From assembly GCA_021613535.1 (NCBI GenBank), contig CP075493.1, forward strand, positions 1,488,001-1,552,000: a stretch of 64,000 nucleotides of DNA. The letters are read 5' to 3'. The stretch comes from Adineta vaga (lineage: Eukaryota; Rotifera). A model generated the notes under the pieces. That model searched no databases. It was not told where the DNA came from and saw nothing but the letters and a program-made list of their open reading frames with translations. The translations under genes were made by a program, and so were the position numbers. This document shows, in pieces, positions 49,001-62,700 of this stretch (position 1 is its first letter; each line of letters starts with the position of its first letter).

Positions 49001-49416
49001 TGTAAACAATACAAAGAACAAGAACATTCGTTGCGCCAACAGCGAAATAAACATCTCGTGGAAGGAAATTAATAATAAATAGACAATAAACAGTTGCTAT
49101 AGCACCACCGAGATATAATCGAATTGCTGATTGAATTGTAGCACCAAGTGTACTCTTAATTGCAACGATAAAACTAACACCGAGTAAAAGTTGACCTTTG
49201 ATTGAAAATGAAGTTTTAGGAAATAGAGTAAATACTGCAACACACTAAATACAAAAATGAAGTCATTTCATTGTTAACAATTGCTTTCATATTCAATTAA
49301 CTTACAGATATTCCTAATAATGTTCGAAATGCAATTATTAATCGAGCTGAAAATGTTGGTAATAATGGATGCCAACATGTAAATCGTGGTGATCGATGTT
49401 TCATAGATTTTGACAT
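46014..49416 (-). CDS. FUSC-family membrane transporter
   Basis: Five exons, 49306-49416, 48261-49244, 47266-48168, 46857-47209 and 46014-46806, sum to 3144 nt, 1047 residues. Two membrane blocks bracket a large cytosolic loop. The first (about residues 20-170) has SARLIIAFRTLLGISVCVAV and several more helices. The second (about residues 510-700) includes SIKTCLSVLISAIIVINFRE, YWAPMTTALVSDSSEGSTLR and LMAVLLGSTYAYVVV, the typical FUSC/aromatic-acid-exporter repeat ('W..lT......GaT...a..R..GT..G'). The long helical C-terminus resembles that of fungal and plant relatives (Bre4, ALMT). Substrate unknown, probably organic or aromatic acids. Introns are normal for this genome. An acceptor-like CATTTTTAG is 18 nt before ATG. 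Confidence 0.82.
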
Positions 49417-49983
49417 AGTATTATTACGAATAATCTAAAAATGTACTTACGATATGTAAACAAAAAATCCTTGATAAAATTGTTTAGATAACGAAATGAA
49501 TAGATAATGATTTTTATTCTTTATTTCTTTTGAATTTATAAAGTCAAGTATAATCGAAGGTGAAACATGAATCCAGTTCGTTCTCTTTCAAAGTTTAATA
49601 TCATGATTTTATCCTTGATATAAATTGTTTTCTTTTTCCTTTTTTCTTTTTCAATTCAAAAGCGAACAGGTGTATATATTAATGGTGTTATCTCGATTAA
49701 TTATTCCTTTCAAAATGTCATTTAATGGAAGGTAAAATGTAATAAAAACCTGCACAGATGGAGGAGAAAAAAAACAAAATCGGACGTGTATGTATCGTAT
49801 TTCATACTCACATTGTCAAGAGAAAAAAAACACCAGTAGCAAAGCGAACAAATTTTCTGCTTCTATCATTGTTCTCTCTCTCTCTCTTACTCATTTTTCT
49901 CTTCTTTTCGTTCCTTTTATTTTATGATATAACAATCTTCTTGCAGATTTTCATTATTATCAAGAACGTGAGAAAAGAAATCA

Positions 49984-51110
49984 ATGGCCGATCGAGCCGA
50001 GAAACATGGATTTGCTAAACAAGCTTTTGATAAGGTAAGTTACATAAGATTTATAGTATATCGATAAGGTACTCGATGACTGTACTGATAAGTTTCTTCT
50101 AGGCTCATTAATCATTTGAAATATTCAATTCAAAGATAAGTTTAATCACGTCCAAATAACAATAAAGCGAAGGAAATCCTCGACTTTCTTTCTTTTTTTG
50201 TTCTGTTAATAAAATATATATCAGACATGTCTATATGTTGATGATTTTAAAGGAAAATAGTTGGGAAAACTTTTTTATTATCGACGTTAATGCTAACATT
50301 TGAAAAAAAGAGAGAATGAGTGTAAATACACGCACACATAAAACAGACTTTGCTGATAATTTTATAGAAAAGGTAGAATAATGATTGAAAAGCGAAACTT
50401 ATTCTCTTTATTCTAATTAATAGATTCAATCAAAATATGATGTATTACAAGCACAAGAAGCTTTACAATGGGTTAGTCAAATGATTGGTGAACAATTTGA
50501 TACGAATGGAGAAATGGATAATGTTTATACTCAATTACGAGATGGACGTAAACTTTGCCAGTAAGATTTTATATTTGATAATTCTTCATAGAAAATAACA
50601 ACTCATTCATTTTGTTTAATTAGATTAATGAATAAAATTGTACCGAATTCTATTCCAAAGATTAATAGTGGTAAAGTTCGTTTTCTTTTCTTAAGGAATA
50701 TTTTTTTAGTTTGGAAAATAATTATAGGTGAAAATAGTTTCAAATTAATGGAAAATATTGCACGTTTTGGTCAAGCTGCTCGAACTTATGGATTATCTGA
50801 TTCGGAAACATTTCAAACAATTGATCTTTATGAAAAAATGAATCTTCATCAAGTTGTTCTCTGTCTTTTTGCACTTGGTCGAAAGGTAAGTTTTCACCGA
50901 AATAATCATTTCTTATTCTATATCATTAATTTCCCTTAGGCTCAAAAACAAGGTTTGCCAGGTTTAGGTCCTAAAGAAAGTGAAAAAAATCAACGAACTT
51001 TTTCACCAGAAACTATTGTCCAAGGAAATACAGTGGTTAGTACTCAATATGGATACAATAAAGGAGCGACACAATCCGGTATTAGTTTCGGTAATACACG
51101 TCATATGTAA
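49984..51110 (+). CDS. transgelin / calponin-type muscle protein
   Basis: Exons 49984-50034, 50424-50560, 50624-50670, 50728-50885 and 50941-51110. One calponin-homology domain: KYDVLQAQEALQWVSQMIGE, LRDGRKLCQLMNKIVPNSIP, FKLMENIARFGQAARTYGL and DLYEKMNLHQVVLCLFALGR. The C-terminus has a single calponin repeat (VVSTQYGYNKGATQSGISFG), as in transgelin, muscle protein 20 and NP25. It binds and bundles actin. A strong acceptor (TTCTTGCAG) lies about 36 nt before the ATG, either for a 5' UTR intron or a trans-spliced leader. It is divergent from the FUSC gene, about 570 bp apart. Confidence 0.95.
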
Positions 51111-51444
51111 TCGATATATTCACTGCTTATAATTATATACGTTCAAATGATATTTAACAAAAACATTCTCTTTTCATATGGTGATATATTTATAAGAAAT
51201 AATAACTATCATTTATTTGATTTTATAAAAAAAAGTTTATTCTTAGAATTATTTTTATTCTCTATAAAAAAATACAAAAACAAAATTGATTTCTTTTTGT
51301 TCTCTTCGATTTATACAATAGAAATCTGAACTTACTTGAGTAAATCTTCCTTGATAAAGAGATGAATGACATATATCTAAATGTATACATAACGAAAAAA
51401 AATAAAAACATATAATGTGGATTTTTTTTTCTTTCTTTTGCGTT

Positions 51445-52174
51445 TTATATGTGACAAAAATGTTTTACCTCACAATACAATGAGAACAGACGTCCAATGA
51501 TGCATATAGTCTTAATATGATGTAATAAAAATGAAGACCGATCAAATAAAGCTTCATATCTGATTATATAAATAACGATGGGAAGACAATGAATGCCAAG
51601 AACAATTGTAAGGAATCCAAATAAGGTTTGAAAACCTTGAATTATATTAAAAAAAATATTTCTATGAAATAATCAAGGTCTATTCACCATTTTTCATTAT
51701 ATTTCGTACGATAAGATCATTACTAGATGATAATTTACTTTTCCATTCTGATCCATGACTATTCAAGGCGACAAATGTAATCCATTCAATTGAAGTTATC
51801 AAAATTCCAATCTAATTATAATAGATATTTTGAATTCAAATCAAAAGAAATATTCTTCTTTTTTGCTTATTTACAGATGAAATTCTTGTCCATAGAATTC
51901 CTCGACCGATATTATCAATTACAACATCAAACCATGCACCAAATTTCGATACTTGATTAAATCGTCTTGCTGTCCAACCATCAATACCATCAAGTAAAAC
52001 TTGAATGATATATAATGGTAAGAAAATTGATGGTTGAGAGAAATAATACCAAGCAAAAACGAGCAAACATAGACGAATATAACCTAGAAGGCTATATAAA
52101 TTATATTGATGAATATCAAATAATAATCTACCGATTAGATTTGGAATGTAAAGTAGTATTGGTACTGATTTCAT
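51445..52174 (-). CDS. CDIPT: CDP-diacylglycerol-inositol phosphatidyltransferase
   Basis: Exons 51875-52174, 51687-51810 and 51445-51635 sum to 615 nt, 204 residues (human CDIPT 213). The CDP-alcohol phosphotransferase signature DGIDGWTARRFNQVSKFGAW continues as FDVVIDN, giving D-x2-D-G-x2-A-R-x8-G-x3-D-x3-D with the metal-binding aspartates intact. The N-terminus LLYIPNLIGR matches the PI synthase 'F.Y.PN.IGY' start. Several membrane helices follow. The enzyme makes phosphatidylinositol in the ER membrane. Other members of the superfamily are less likely given the N-terminus and length. Confidence 0.85.
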
Positions 52175-54974
52175 CTTATATCTTTTTTTTTCCTGTTATG
52201 ATTACAAAGTGTAAATACTAATGTGTCAATGAGTCATCACAATAGGTGTCAGCTGATTTGATTCGTCGAAAGAAATTTCATTGACTTTCACTATTCATTC
52301 ATTCATTCTTCAATTTTAATATCCCGAGAGATTTGAAATTGAAGATTTTAGTTGTCTATATATATAGAAAGAAATACGCCATGAATAGAAATATAACTCT
52401 TGGGAATATTCTTTAAGTTAGAGTATTACATTACGATAAGTCAATCGATCATATATTGCAAATGAATTTATCGATCTAGTTTCATCCATTCCGACTGTGT
52501 TTCTCATGTGTTTTTTATTGATTGAAGAAAATCATTCATATGCACGAATATTTTGACGATGAAAGAAATACTTACACATTGGATTAACTCTATACAAGTC
52601 TTTTTACTCCTCTCTGTCTCTCTCTCTCTAGTGAGAAAGAATCAATAGGTTTTATTTGGTAACTATTTAGAGAACGGAAGCATTATAGATAACATGAAAG
52701 GTAAAGTCAATTAATTTGTTCCAGTATCTAAGCATAGTTTTTGTTCACATAGTGAATAGAAAGTCAAGAATAGTATTCTTATTGATTGATTGATTGTATT
52801 CATTAATATGTATATGTGCATCAATGAAATCGTTTTTTTTAATGAAGACATTTGATCAAAAGATCAAATCTTTGGATTAGGATAGATGATTTTATCAGTT
52901 ATCGAAATAATGATTGAGAATATCAAGATAAATCAACATTTATTTGTCTGATAACATTTAAGAAGAAGTTAAAAGGCTTTGTTTTCTATTTATTAATTAC
53001 TATCTTCAAGCTAAATAAAGACTATTATATATGATGAATTTCAACAGAATTATCATTTACGTTATCTAATATTTATTGATTAACTAAATGGATAAAAGAC
53101 CTACTAAATCTAATCAAAGTGACTTTTGTATTTCTTCAATTCTTATCAGTCTATATTTGATTAAAACAATAACAAACATCTAAAAAATATCATGAATACT
53201 TTCAAATAATAAAACATATTGTATATTCACAGATGATGACTGACGCTCATGATCAGTCAATATAGACTTTGTAATATGACGTTATTTTCATTAAAAACAA
53301 ATGGTTAGATTCGATTATTTTTTTAAAGTTTATTTTTCTCATTTTATCAAATGTTTAGTATGACGAAAATGGTAAATACTTTTGAATATCTTCTGATTAA
53401 TAAAAACCAACGAAATGTCATTGAATGGATGATCAAATTTCTTCCAGTACAAAGTGATTATTTTATTCATTTTACTTCGTCAACTTCTGTTTTTTTCCCT
53501 TTTCATAGACGTCTATTGTAAATCAAAACAGACAGATTTTCTTTATCAAATTGACAGTTGTTAAAAATAAATCAGATTCAAGCTTAATACCTTCAGACTG
53601 TTTGTATACAATCTGTTTCATTCCATGCTGATGAGACATTCATATGATTGTCATCTGACATTTAACATATCATAGAACATATATATATATCTTCATTAAA
53701 ACGATTATGTCTTTTTTCGAATTTTCTTTTCTCAATGTAATCGTTTGTCATCGAACTATCGTTTTCCTAGTTGAAAAAAAAAGATAGAAAACATATTATC
53801 TCTTATCTAATCATATGATTCATCAAAAGATTATCTCTTTGTCCTTTATTTTATTTCGATATGATAATTGTATCAATTGTCATTGTATTTAATCATCTTG
53901 TATATTGATTGAAGATTTCTATTGATCAATTCCATGGTATGAAAGAAAAGAAACGTATGAATAAGTTAGTTTTCTGCTTATAAACAATCAAATTGATAGT
54001 TGTAATGACAATCTTAGAAAAAGAAACTGACATATAACGGTCTCATCAATAAGAAACAGAACGAAATGTCGATAAGTTTTTTCTCCTTCTTCTTCTTCTT
54101 CTTCTGATCTAATTGAAGAAAAGATTATTTCTCATCTCGGTTTTTATGCTTCTGACACTTTTCTCTTACTGTCAATTCTTTTCTTTCGAATTAAAAAAGA
54201 AATCAACTCTTTCATTAATTCATCAAAAGAAGTCATGAAAAAAGTTTGACATAAAGATTAGTCTTTCCTTGATGAATAGAACAGAATCTTATCATAAATG
54301 TATCCTGAAGAAATCTGGTATTGTTTTCTTTTCTTTCCAAGAATTGAGAAGAAACATTTGGTCGTGGGCGCATTAAGAAGAGGTGGCAAGAACTAACAGC
54401 GGTAATCCGTTTGTTATTAGAAATAGGAATGATAGTTTTCTCGTAGCAAACATCATTAGAATACCATCCATATATATATATCTAAGCGTCGTTCAATAGT
54501 TGCACCAGGAGAATGTCAACAATTATCGTTGTATATGTTAGGAGATAATTGGCACACTTGACAATATGTGATGTGTCTATGCAGATTGACTCTTGCAATT
54601 TTTTTTCTCGATTACATGAAACAGATTCTTCGTCTCTCTTTCTCTTCTTTCTTTTCTCCTCTTTTCTACACTTTCCGACGTTCGTTGTGTCAGTTTTTTG
54701 TTTTCCGATCAAAATTCTAATCTTGTCTTCTAGCATTCTTCTTCTTCTTTTTCCTTATCTTTTCATCATTGTATAATAACAAGCATAACGAACTTAATAT
54801 ATATGTCTTTTTCTAGTAGAAATGAAATCAAATTACTAGCTTTTCTTCGGCACGAACTCACTTAATATCGAACAAAGCCGTGTTTGAGATACGATCGTTT
54901 CTTATTTTCTGCTTCATATGCATCAAATCACGATTACATCTTTTTTTATTGAACAAAATTTCATTTAAATTTTC
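52175..54974. other. intergenic, no gene seen
   Basis: About 2.8 kb of AT-rich sequence with simple repeats (CTT run about 54085-54108, TC run near 52615-52630). Open frames near 54480-54780 overlap T/C-rich sequence on both strands and are unsupported. Confidence 0.55.
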
Positions 54975-56002
54975 ATGACAACATCATTTCAAAAGCGAGG
55001 TTTTCAATCATTAAATACTCGTCCTTCTCCAAATCGACCAATTTCTTTGAAAACATCTTCAAAATCATCACATAATGACCCGATCGTTTTCGGTCGTATA
55101 CCACTTTCAACGATTCGAAGTAGTACTATACCAACTCCAACATCTCCGAGTGGAGTTATTAAACCTATTCCAATACCAGAAAAACGACATTCATCAACGA
55201 TTAGTCTCGGAAATATTTTTCCTCGTCGAAAAAGTTTACAGACAACGGCAATTGCTACACGAAGGCAAAGTCTCTGGATGAATATTTCAAAAAATGCTCC
55301 ACCATCCAGTGAAAGTCAACATTCTATACTTCCATTAAGACAAGATCATTCAAGTTTAGTACGAAAGAAATTTTTACGTTTAGTATTAGTCTTTAGTTAT
55401 CTATTATCAATATCGATCTTAGCAATTGCTTTAGCAACATTCTATGGTTTTTTCTGGTCAGGTTATAGTACACCCCAAACAACAAGTCTAGTTGATATTC
55501 GTGTAACTACTCAATCTCTGATTTCATTTCCATCAAATACAACATCGGAAATAGAACATGTAAGTTGAGATGAATAAGTTAATTATGTATATATTCACAT
55601 TCCTTTTTTCTTTTTGTCTCATCTTGATAGAATTTATCTCAGAAAAATCCATCTTAATATGATAACAATTAGAAGTTATTTGAATACATAGAAAAGATGC
55701 ATTCATTCGTATTGGTTATGTCCATCGTGTATGTGTGTATTATTTTCAGACGAAGAAATGGGTAATTGATAGAAAAAAGAAATTCTTTGTCTATTTATCT
55801 GTTTTTTGTTTTCTATTCGATTAGATATTTGGATATACACAAATTTAATGATGTCAATTGAAACATTTCTCTTTCTTCTTCTTCTTTCACAGCATGTCTC
55901 ATCATCCGGTTTCACTTCTCTCCTTTTGTTTAATGTCAATATGTATGTAACTGTTTTTTTTACTAATTATTACAGAGGATAATATGTGATAAAAGAAATT
56001 GA
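54975..56002 (+). CDS. InaF-motif single-pass membrane protein
   Basis: Exon 1 (54975-55559) encodes 195 residues and ends at a consensus GTAAGT donor. A plausible last exon is 55976-56002, after TACTAATTATTACAG, adding RIICDKRN and a stop; this splice is inferred. Residues 1-130 are a basic, Ser/Thr/Pro-rich cytosolic tail. The segment RKKFLRLVLVFSYLLSISIL followed by AIALATFYGFFWSGY matches the InaF motif ('R..RL.TV..YV..VSL.AI.L..YY...W') seen in Drosophila InaF and vertebrate INAFM1/2, which in flies stabilises the TRP channel. The short outer part has an N-glycosylation site (NTTS). The long basic tail is not typical of INAFM. Confidence 0.65.
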
Positions 56003-56629
56003 AATTTTATCTCTTTATTGATTAGTTATAGTTTAGAATTGTATTCTTATTTCTGTTAATATATGCAAAATCAGGTGATAAATAAAACACATTTTTCAAG
56101 AAGATAATAATAGATTGAATTCATTTCAATGAGTTTATTATGTCGCGAAACTATTCTTATCTGTAGGAATCAGTCTGAAGAGTATAATTCAAACATTATA
56201 TTACGCTCAAGAACTCAACTACTTCATAGTGACATTGTCATCTGAATATGCAATACATTTCGACAAAGTCACAGTTTGATGCATCATTGAATAATTGTTT
56301 TTGACAATAACAAATAAGATTTCTTGATTTCATATATCTATTCACAAATTCAGAGAGATTAATTCATTTTCTTGAAATTTGTTGTCTTTATATAACACAA
56401 GGATTGATGATCCATTATATATATTTGTTTTTCTTAAACTTAACAACAGAAAACAAAAAGAACAATAACCATCGATTTAAAAACGAACCAAAAACACCAT
56501 TAAGGATGAATAAAAAAAAAAGAAAAAGAAAAATCAACTCCCTCATTTTCGGTGTTATGTTGTAATAAATTAAGCATTAAAATAAGAAGACAAAACAAAG
56601 TAGTCATAAATACGTTGATTGATGAATAG

Positions 56630-56766
56630 AAATCATGTTTACACTGATTGCACAGAACCTGAGCATGTTGAACATATGTATATATTTGTATCAACAAATG
56701 CTAATTTAACTGTTGATAAACTATTATTTTGTCGTACAGAAACATTAGTTTGTCCTAATTCTTTGA
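56630..56766 (+). other. coding-like stretch 3' of GM130, unassigned
   Basis: On the plus strand a frame reads TDCTEPEHVEHMYIFVSTNA then LTVDKLLFCRTETLVCPNSL, with three Cys and gene-like composition. It is converging with the GM130 stop at 56767. It has no ATG or partner exon in a matching phase that I could find. It may be a downstream exon of the InaF-motif gene, a decayed exon, or chance within GM130's 3' UTR. Confidence 0.3.
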
Positions 56767-59282
56767 TTAATGATAATATACGAGCTTTTGCATCTCACTT
56801 AAGTGAGATAATGATGTCGTTTTATCACTAGTTAATGAACAATCGATTGTTTCGGATGATTCTAAAAACATCAAACAGATGTACAAAAATTATATATTTC
56901 TAAGCTAAATACGAAGGAAAGTTATTTAGTTTACCTGGAAATTCTGTTGGAGTAATTGGTATATTCAAAAACTGAATGATTAGAATTTCTAATTCTGATA
57001 TTTTTTTCTAAAATCAAAATCAAAATAATTTTTATTCGAACAAAAAAAACATCCCGAAGAATTGAAATTCTACTTGTAAATTCAATCGATCTTGTGTTAA
57101 TTGCGTAATAGAATCATCTTTTTCTTGATAACGTTTTTGAAGTTGTTCACGTTGTTGTTGATACAAACGAATATAATCACCTATAGTGTCCGTTTCACTT
57201 TGTAATTGAAGAATAACATGATCAAGTTCTTGGATACGATCGTTGAGTTGAGCATTTTCATCTATTACTCGATGATAATTTTGCTAGAAAAGTCAAATCA
57301 AATTTTACAATTTGATTTTTTTGGTGAAAAGTGAATTGAAATTCAATTTACCAGAAGTTCTTGGTCATTAATCGAATCGGATGATACTATTGAATTAGTT
57401 TGTCTTGATTTAATCTCTTCTAAACGTTCAGTTAATTGTTGGTTCGTATCTTGCATCGATTGAAGTTGAGTTTTTAGGTCTATGTATTCATTTGATTGGA
57501 ATTCGTTATTTGAATCTTTGGATTGATCGATTATTTGTTTGAGTTCAGCGATCTGTTCATCTTTTTCAGTTAGTAATCTAAATGGAGAAAAAAATTAGGA
57601 ATTTCAATGATTGATTCATTGACAAATTACTTTGCCATTTGTTCCAATTTAATTCTTAAATCTTCGTATCGATTTGACCATTGATCAATAGCATTTCGAA
57701 ATAGTTGATTTTCTTGTTGAAGATTATCATGTTCGAGAACAGAACTACGATCGGTTAATCTCAATTCATTTTGATGATTTTGAAGAACTTGATTGGTTTC
57801 AGTTAGTTGATTGATCTGTATGAAAAAGAAGGGAAAAATTGATTTCATATTATCAAGATTTTTACTTGATTTGTCAAATCTTGAATGTGATGTTGCATAT
57901 CTGTATTATACTTTTGATATTGTTCATTATCGGAACGTATTCGATTGATAGATGAAGACAACTATCAAAGAATATCGTAGAAAATGACTTGATGAATAAT
58001 GATTGTCTCTTACTTCTTCGATTTGATTATTTTTCATTGTTAGTGTTTGTTGCAATTCAATTGTTTGTTGTTCTACTAGAGTTGACTAATTAGAAAATAG
58101 AAAGATGTTTATTTCAACAACAAAAGAAAGTGAAAATAACAAACTTGAGATTGTTTGTTTAATTGTTGAAGTTCGATATTTAATCGTTCAATATGATTTT
58201 CTCGATCGGAAAGTTTTCCATTAAGTTCATTGATATTTTGTTTTAAATCTTCAATCAATTGACTAGAAATCAAAACTATACTTATATTTGATAATTCTGA
58301 AAAGAAATTTCTTTTACCTTTGTCGAATATTTTCAATTTTTAATCGATCATTTTCTTTATCGGATTCTTTTGCTGCCTAGAAAATGTTTCTCTAAAAGGT
58401 TTTTCAAATAAGATAAATCGTTCAAACCATTTCTCGTTTTTGTACATTTGATGTGGAATTTTGCATTTGTTTTTCGAGTTCTTGAACACGTTCACGTGAT
58501 GCTTTCAAACGTCCATATAATTCATCCATTTCACTTTGTTTTCGTTCCAATTGTTTAAATGATTGTGTTAATTTGGCGGATATATCAGTTTTTTCTGCAA
58601 CTAAAATTCCAATCGTTTGCATATGCATCTATTCAAATTGAATCAATAGAACACATTTGATTCAATTGAAAACAATATTCACTTCAAGTTGTTCTTGTAA
58701 ATGTTCATTATCACGACGTAATTTCTGTTCGAAATCAACAGATGTTTGACTGGAAAGACGAGACTAAAGAAGATTTATTATTGACTATGTTTTAGCAAAG
58801 GTAATATTTACCATGGTACTTCCACCACTGGATAAACGTTGATTTTCAAGACGTATTTTGTCTTGTTTTGGATTTTCGATCACTAAACCAGATTGATGAT
58901 TTTGTTCCTTAAATATACATATGAGATTAATGGAGTTGTGTTAATCGGCTTACTTTTTGTTTGTCGATATTTATGTCAGGTATATTTTGATGAGTTCCAT
59001 TGAAAGGAACTGATTGTGGTCTAATTAAGAATAGAAATTTTTTATATGTACTTTGAAATATTAAATTCACTTACATAATATTGTGATTTACAATCGAGTC
59101 AACTGTTGACTGCAAGAAAAAAAACTTATGAATAGAAAACTTAAAGAAAAGAAACTTACTCCATTAGATGGATGACCATTATTTCCATTTGTTTCATTTT
59201 CATTTGGTTGTTGTTGATCACGAAATTTTTTTAATTTTCGTCGAGCATTCGCTAGATTTTCTCGTTTTTCATCGTCGACCAT
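56767..59282 (-). CDS. GOLGA2: golgin GM130
   Basis: Around a dozen exons, start ATG 59280-59282, stop TAA 56767-56769. The start MVDDEKRENLANARRKLKKF matches the basic N-terminal p115/importin-alpha-binding region of GM130. Nearly the whole remainder is coiled coil rich in Gln, Leu and Glu. The late segment DTIGDYIRLYQQQREQLQKR, followed by YQEKDDSITQL, is the most conserved GM130 block (human ETIGEYIALYQSQRAVLKER). The last exon gives SHLSEMQKLVYYH. The vertebrate C-terminal PDZ-ligand tail that binds GRASP65 (ending KITVI) is not evident. GM130 tethers vesicles at the cis-Golgi. It is divergent from MTA across about 510 bp. Confidence 0.88.
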
Positions 59283-59795
59283 GTTTTATTTTTCTTTTAG
59301 CACACAAAATTTTGACATGACAATTGATTGTACTATTTGACGGTACTTATTGGATTGAAACCATCATGTTTGAATGTATGTCTTCGTAACAATAGATGTC
59401 TCTATTGCACATAATAGAACACATGTATAGAAGAGAATTAATAATTGGTCGAATTGCAGAATAAGGAAGAAGAAAGAGGCTAGTGTACTGATTGGTTACT
59501 TAATTCGTATTATATGATGTGTAGACGTCGTTCAATTTCTTTTTGTTTATTTTTTTTTGTTCGTTCTGTCAGCAAAACAAACCGCATCACTTTTTTTCTC
59601 GGAAACAATGCCAGTCTTTGGATAATTCATTTTATATTTATTCGTCTTGATAAACTTTCTATCCAGTAATAAAGCTTGACAAATTATCTACACGATGATG
59701 AATTGATGTGACGAGAATTTACAATTATTTTCTTGTTTTAGAAGAATGTACGAATTTTTCCAGTGAATCTGTTTTTCCCCTTCGAATACTAAATA

Positions 59796-62700
59796 ATGGC
59801 TTCGTGCATGTATCGCGTAGGCGGTAAGTGAAACTATAGGATGTATTATTCAGATCAAGAATTTACCATTGTATCATTTAGATTATGTCTACTTTGAAGG
59901 AAATCCAACGGAACCATATTTAATTCGACGAATAGAAGAATTGAATAAAGTATATTGACAAAAGAGATGTTTCGATTTTGATGAAAAATGAATATTATTC
60001 ATTTAATTTAGACTCCAAATGGTAATGTTGAAGCACGTGTTGCTTGTTTTTATCGTCGCCGTGACATATCCTCCTATTTAGTCAATCAAGTTGATCGTCT
60101 TAAAATCGATGGTAGAAAATTCTCTCTCTCTCTCTCGTCTTTTTCTTCTATTCTATTTCTTTTCTACAATTAAAGCTCCATGGGAAGATGATGATGAAAT
60201 AACGAATGATACATCTTCATCAAGTACAAGTGGACAACAAAATGAACTAAGTGATACACATAAACATCAACTACGCCATCGAGAATTATTTTTAACACGC
60301 CAAAATGAAACATTATTAGCGACAAATATACGTGGAAAATGTTTAGTTACATTACATAATGAAACAGAAACATTTGTATCTTATCTAAATTCAGAAGTTT
60401 GTATTTCGCTTTCTGAAAGAAATCGATGATAACGATTGTTATTTTCGAAGGATCTCTTTTTTTATCAATTGGTCTATGATCCCAATCAGAAAACGTTGAA
60501 TGCCGATCGAGGTGAAATCCGTGTAGGTGGAAAATATCAAGGTGATGTTCCAGCTCAACCTATTTCAAATGATGGAACTGAAGGTAAGAAGTAAAGAATC
60601 CATGAAAATAAACACATGATATCTTTTTTTATGATAGATAATTCGCCATCGAGAGAAGATTTAATTTGGGATGCAAATGGTGGTCTAACAGAAAAACAAG
60701 TTGAACAATATTTAATTGTTGCAAGGTAAGCATTGATTGTGTTCTATCAAATCAATGGAATGGTTATTTCTAGATCAATTGGTACATTTGCTCGTGCACT
60801 TGATTGTCCAACAGCATTGAAACATCCAAGTCTTCATATGAGTGCTGCATCAGCATCTCGTGATGCCACTTTAGTAAGAATGCCATGATATGATTATTGT
60901 TTTTTATTTAATTCAAATATTCGTTTGTAGTTTTTTGCCATGGATACATTACATAAACATCATTATGATCTAGCAATAGCTACATGTAGTTTAGTACCAA
61001 ACACCGGACCTATACTTGTTAAAGATCAAATGGAAGATTGGTCGGCTGCCGAAGCAAATTCATTCGAAGATGCAATTGAAAAATGTGGAAAAGATTTTCG
61101 TGAAATACAAAAAGAATATGTAAATTTACGATTTTTTTCTTCATAGAAAGATTTTGTTATCGTTTATTTAGTTACCATGGAAAAGTTTAAAAGGTATCAT
61201 TGAATATTATTACATGTGGAAAACAACGGATCGATATGTTGTTCAACGACGATTAAAATTAGCCGAACAAGAAAATAAACTCAAACAAGTTTTCATACCA
61301 AATTAGTTCGTAATCAAAAATATTTTGTTTTCAAAGAAAATATTTTCCATTTGTAGTAATAAAGCACATCAATGTCTACTTCCTCAACGACCACAAAATG
61401 AAAGTAAACCATGTGAATCATGTGGATGTATGTGAAAACGAGTTTTCTTTTTCAAACAAAAACTTACATCAATATTATTTTAGCAACATCATCTGCACAA
61501 TGGTATCAATGGAGTACGGCACAGCCACATACAAGACTTTGTGCTGAATGTTGGACCTATTATAAGAAATTAGGTGGTTTAAAATATCCGAAAAAAAGTG
61601 GTATGAAATTGATAAAGAAAAGATTTAGTTTTTAATATATTATTTACTTTTCTAGGTCCTGATCGACGACAAGGTTTGCAAGATTTTGTTATGCATAAGT
61701 GAAAATATTTCTCTATAATTTCTTTTTAGAACGTGCTGCTAATGTCAATAAATTGGTTAGTTATAAATGTAATATTAATGGTTGTGAAAAAGTAAATATT
61801 CATTTGTTTTTTACGAAGAAAAATCTATTATAATTCGAATTAAGGAATGTAAAAATAAATCAGCTCTTCATCGTCACTATGCTCTTACTCATGGTACCGC
61901 ATTTCGTTCTGGTAGTCCTCGTCCATTATCAAAACCACGCAATACATTTTCTTTATATACTACACCATTAACACGTGTTGTCCGTCCATTATGTTCACTT
62001 CGTCATCTTGCACGTTGTCCACTCTCTAGTATCAATATGAGTGACACACTTCAACAATGGGAAAATTATGTTAAAGACAAACCATGTGTAGATATTCGAA
62101 ATATTGCTGCACGTTTTCATGATCTTTATCGAGAAAGGGCTGAAAGTAAAAAATTAAAACATTTAAATGATATTTTTCCTCGTGAAAATGAGAATGATCA
62201 AAAGAAAACATTCGATGAAAATATGCCTAAATTTGAAGAAAAAACGAAGAGTGATGATGAAATTAATCTATCAACACGTTATCCAAAGATTCGAAATGAT
62301 CCAGGAGATTTCTATGCACAATTTACGCATTCAAATTTGAGCATTATGAAAAAACGACCGTATGAATCAAATGAAAGTTCAAATGAAGGTAAGAGAAAAT
62401 AGAAAATTCTCTTCAACAAATCAATATTTATTTTTCATCAAAGGTCCGTCACCAAAACGAACATTGATTAGTCGACAAAATTTAATTAAAACAAAATCAC
62501 CCGTAAGTAATAAATGTTAAAAGACGCATATTTAACACTATTAGTTCTCTTTCAAGGGCACAGTCAAGTTATCACGTTCACGTGCTTATACTGTTCCATT
62601 TGTTGATCGTAAGTTTAATCTTTTGATTGCACACATCTATTTACATTCAATGATTATATATTCTTTAGCACCCGATGGTATTTATCTCCGTGTTACAAAA

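Noticed and set aside
54482-54776. Open frames on both strands near 54.5 kb
   Set aside because: T/C-rich sequence without exon signals; translations are low-complexity.
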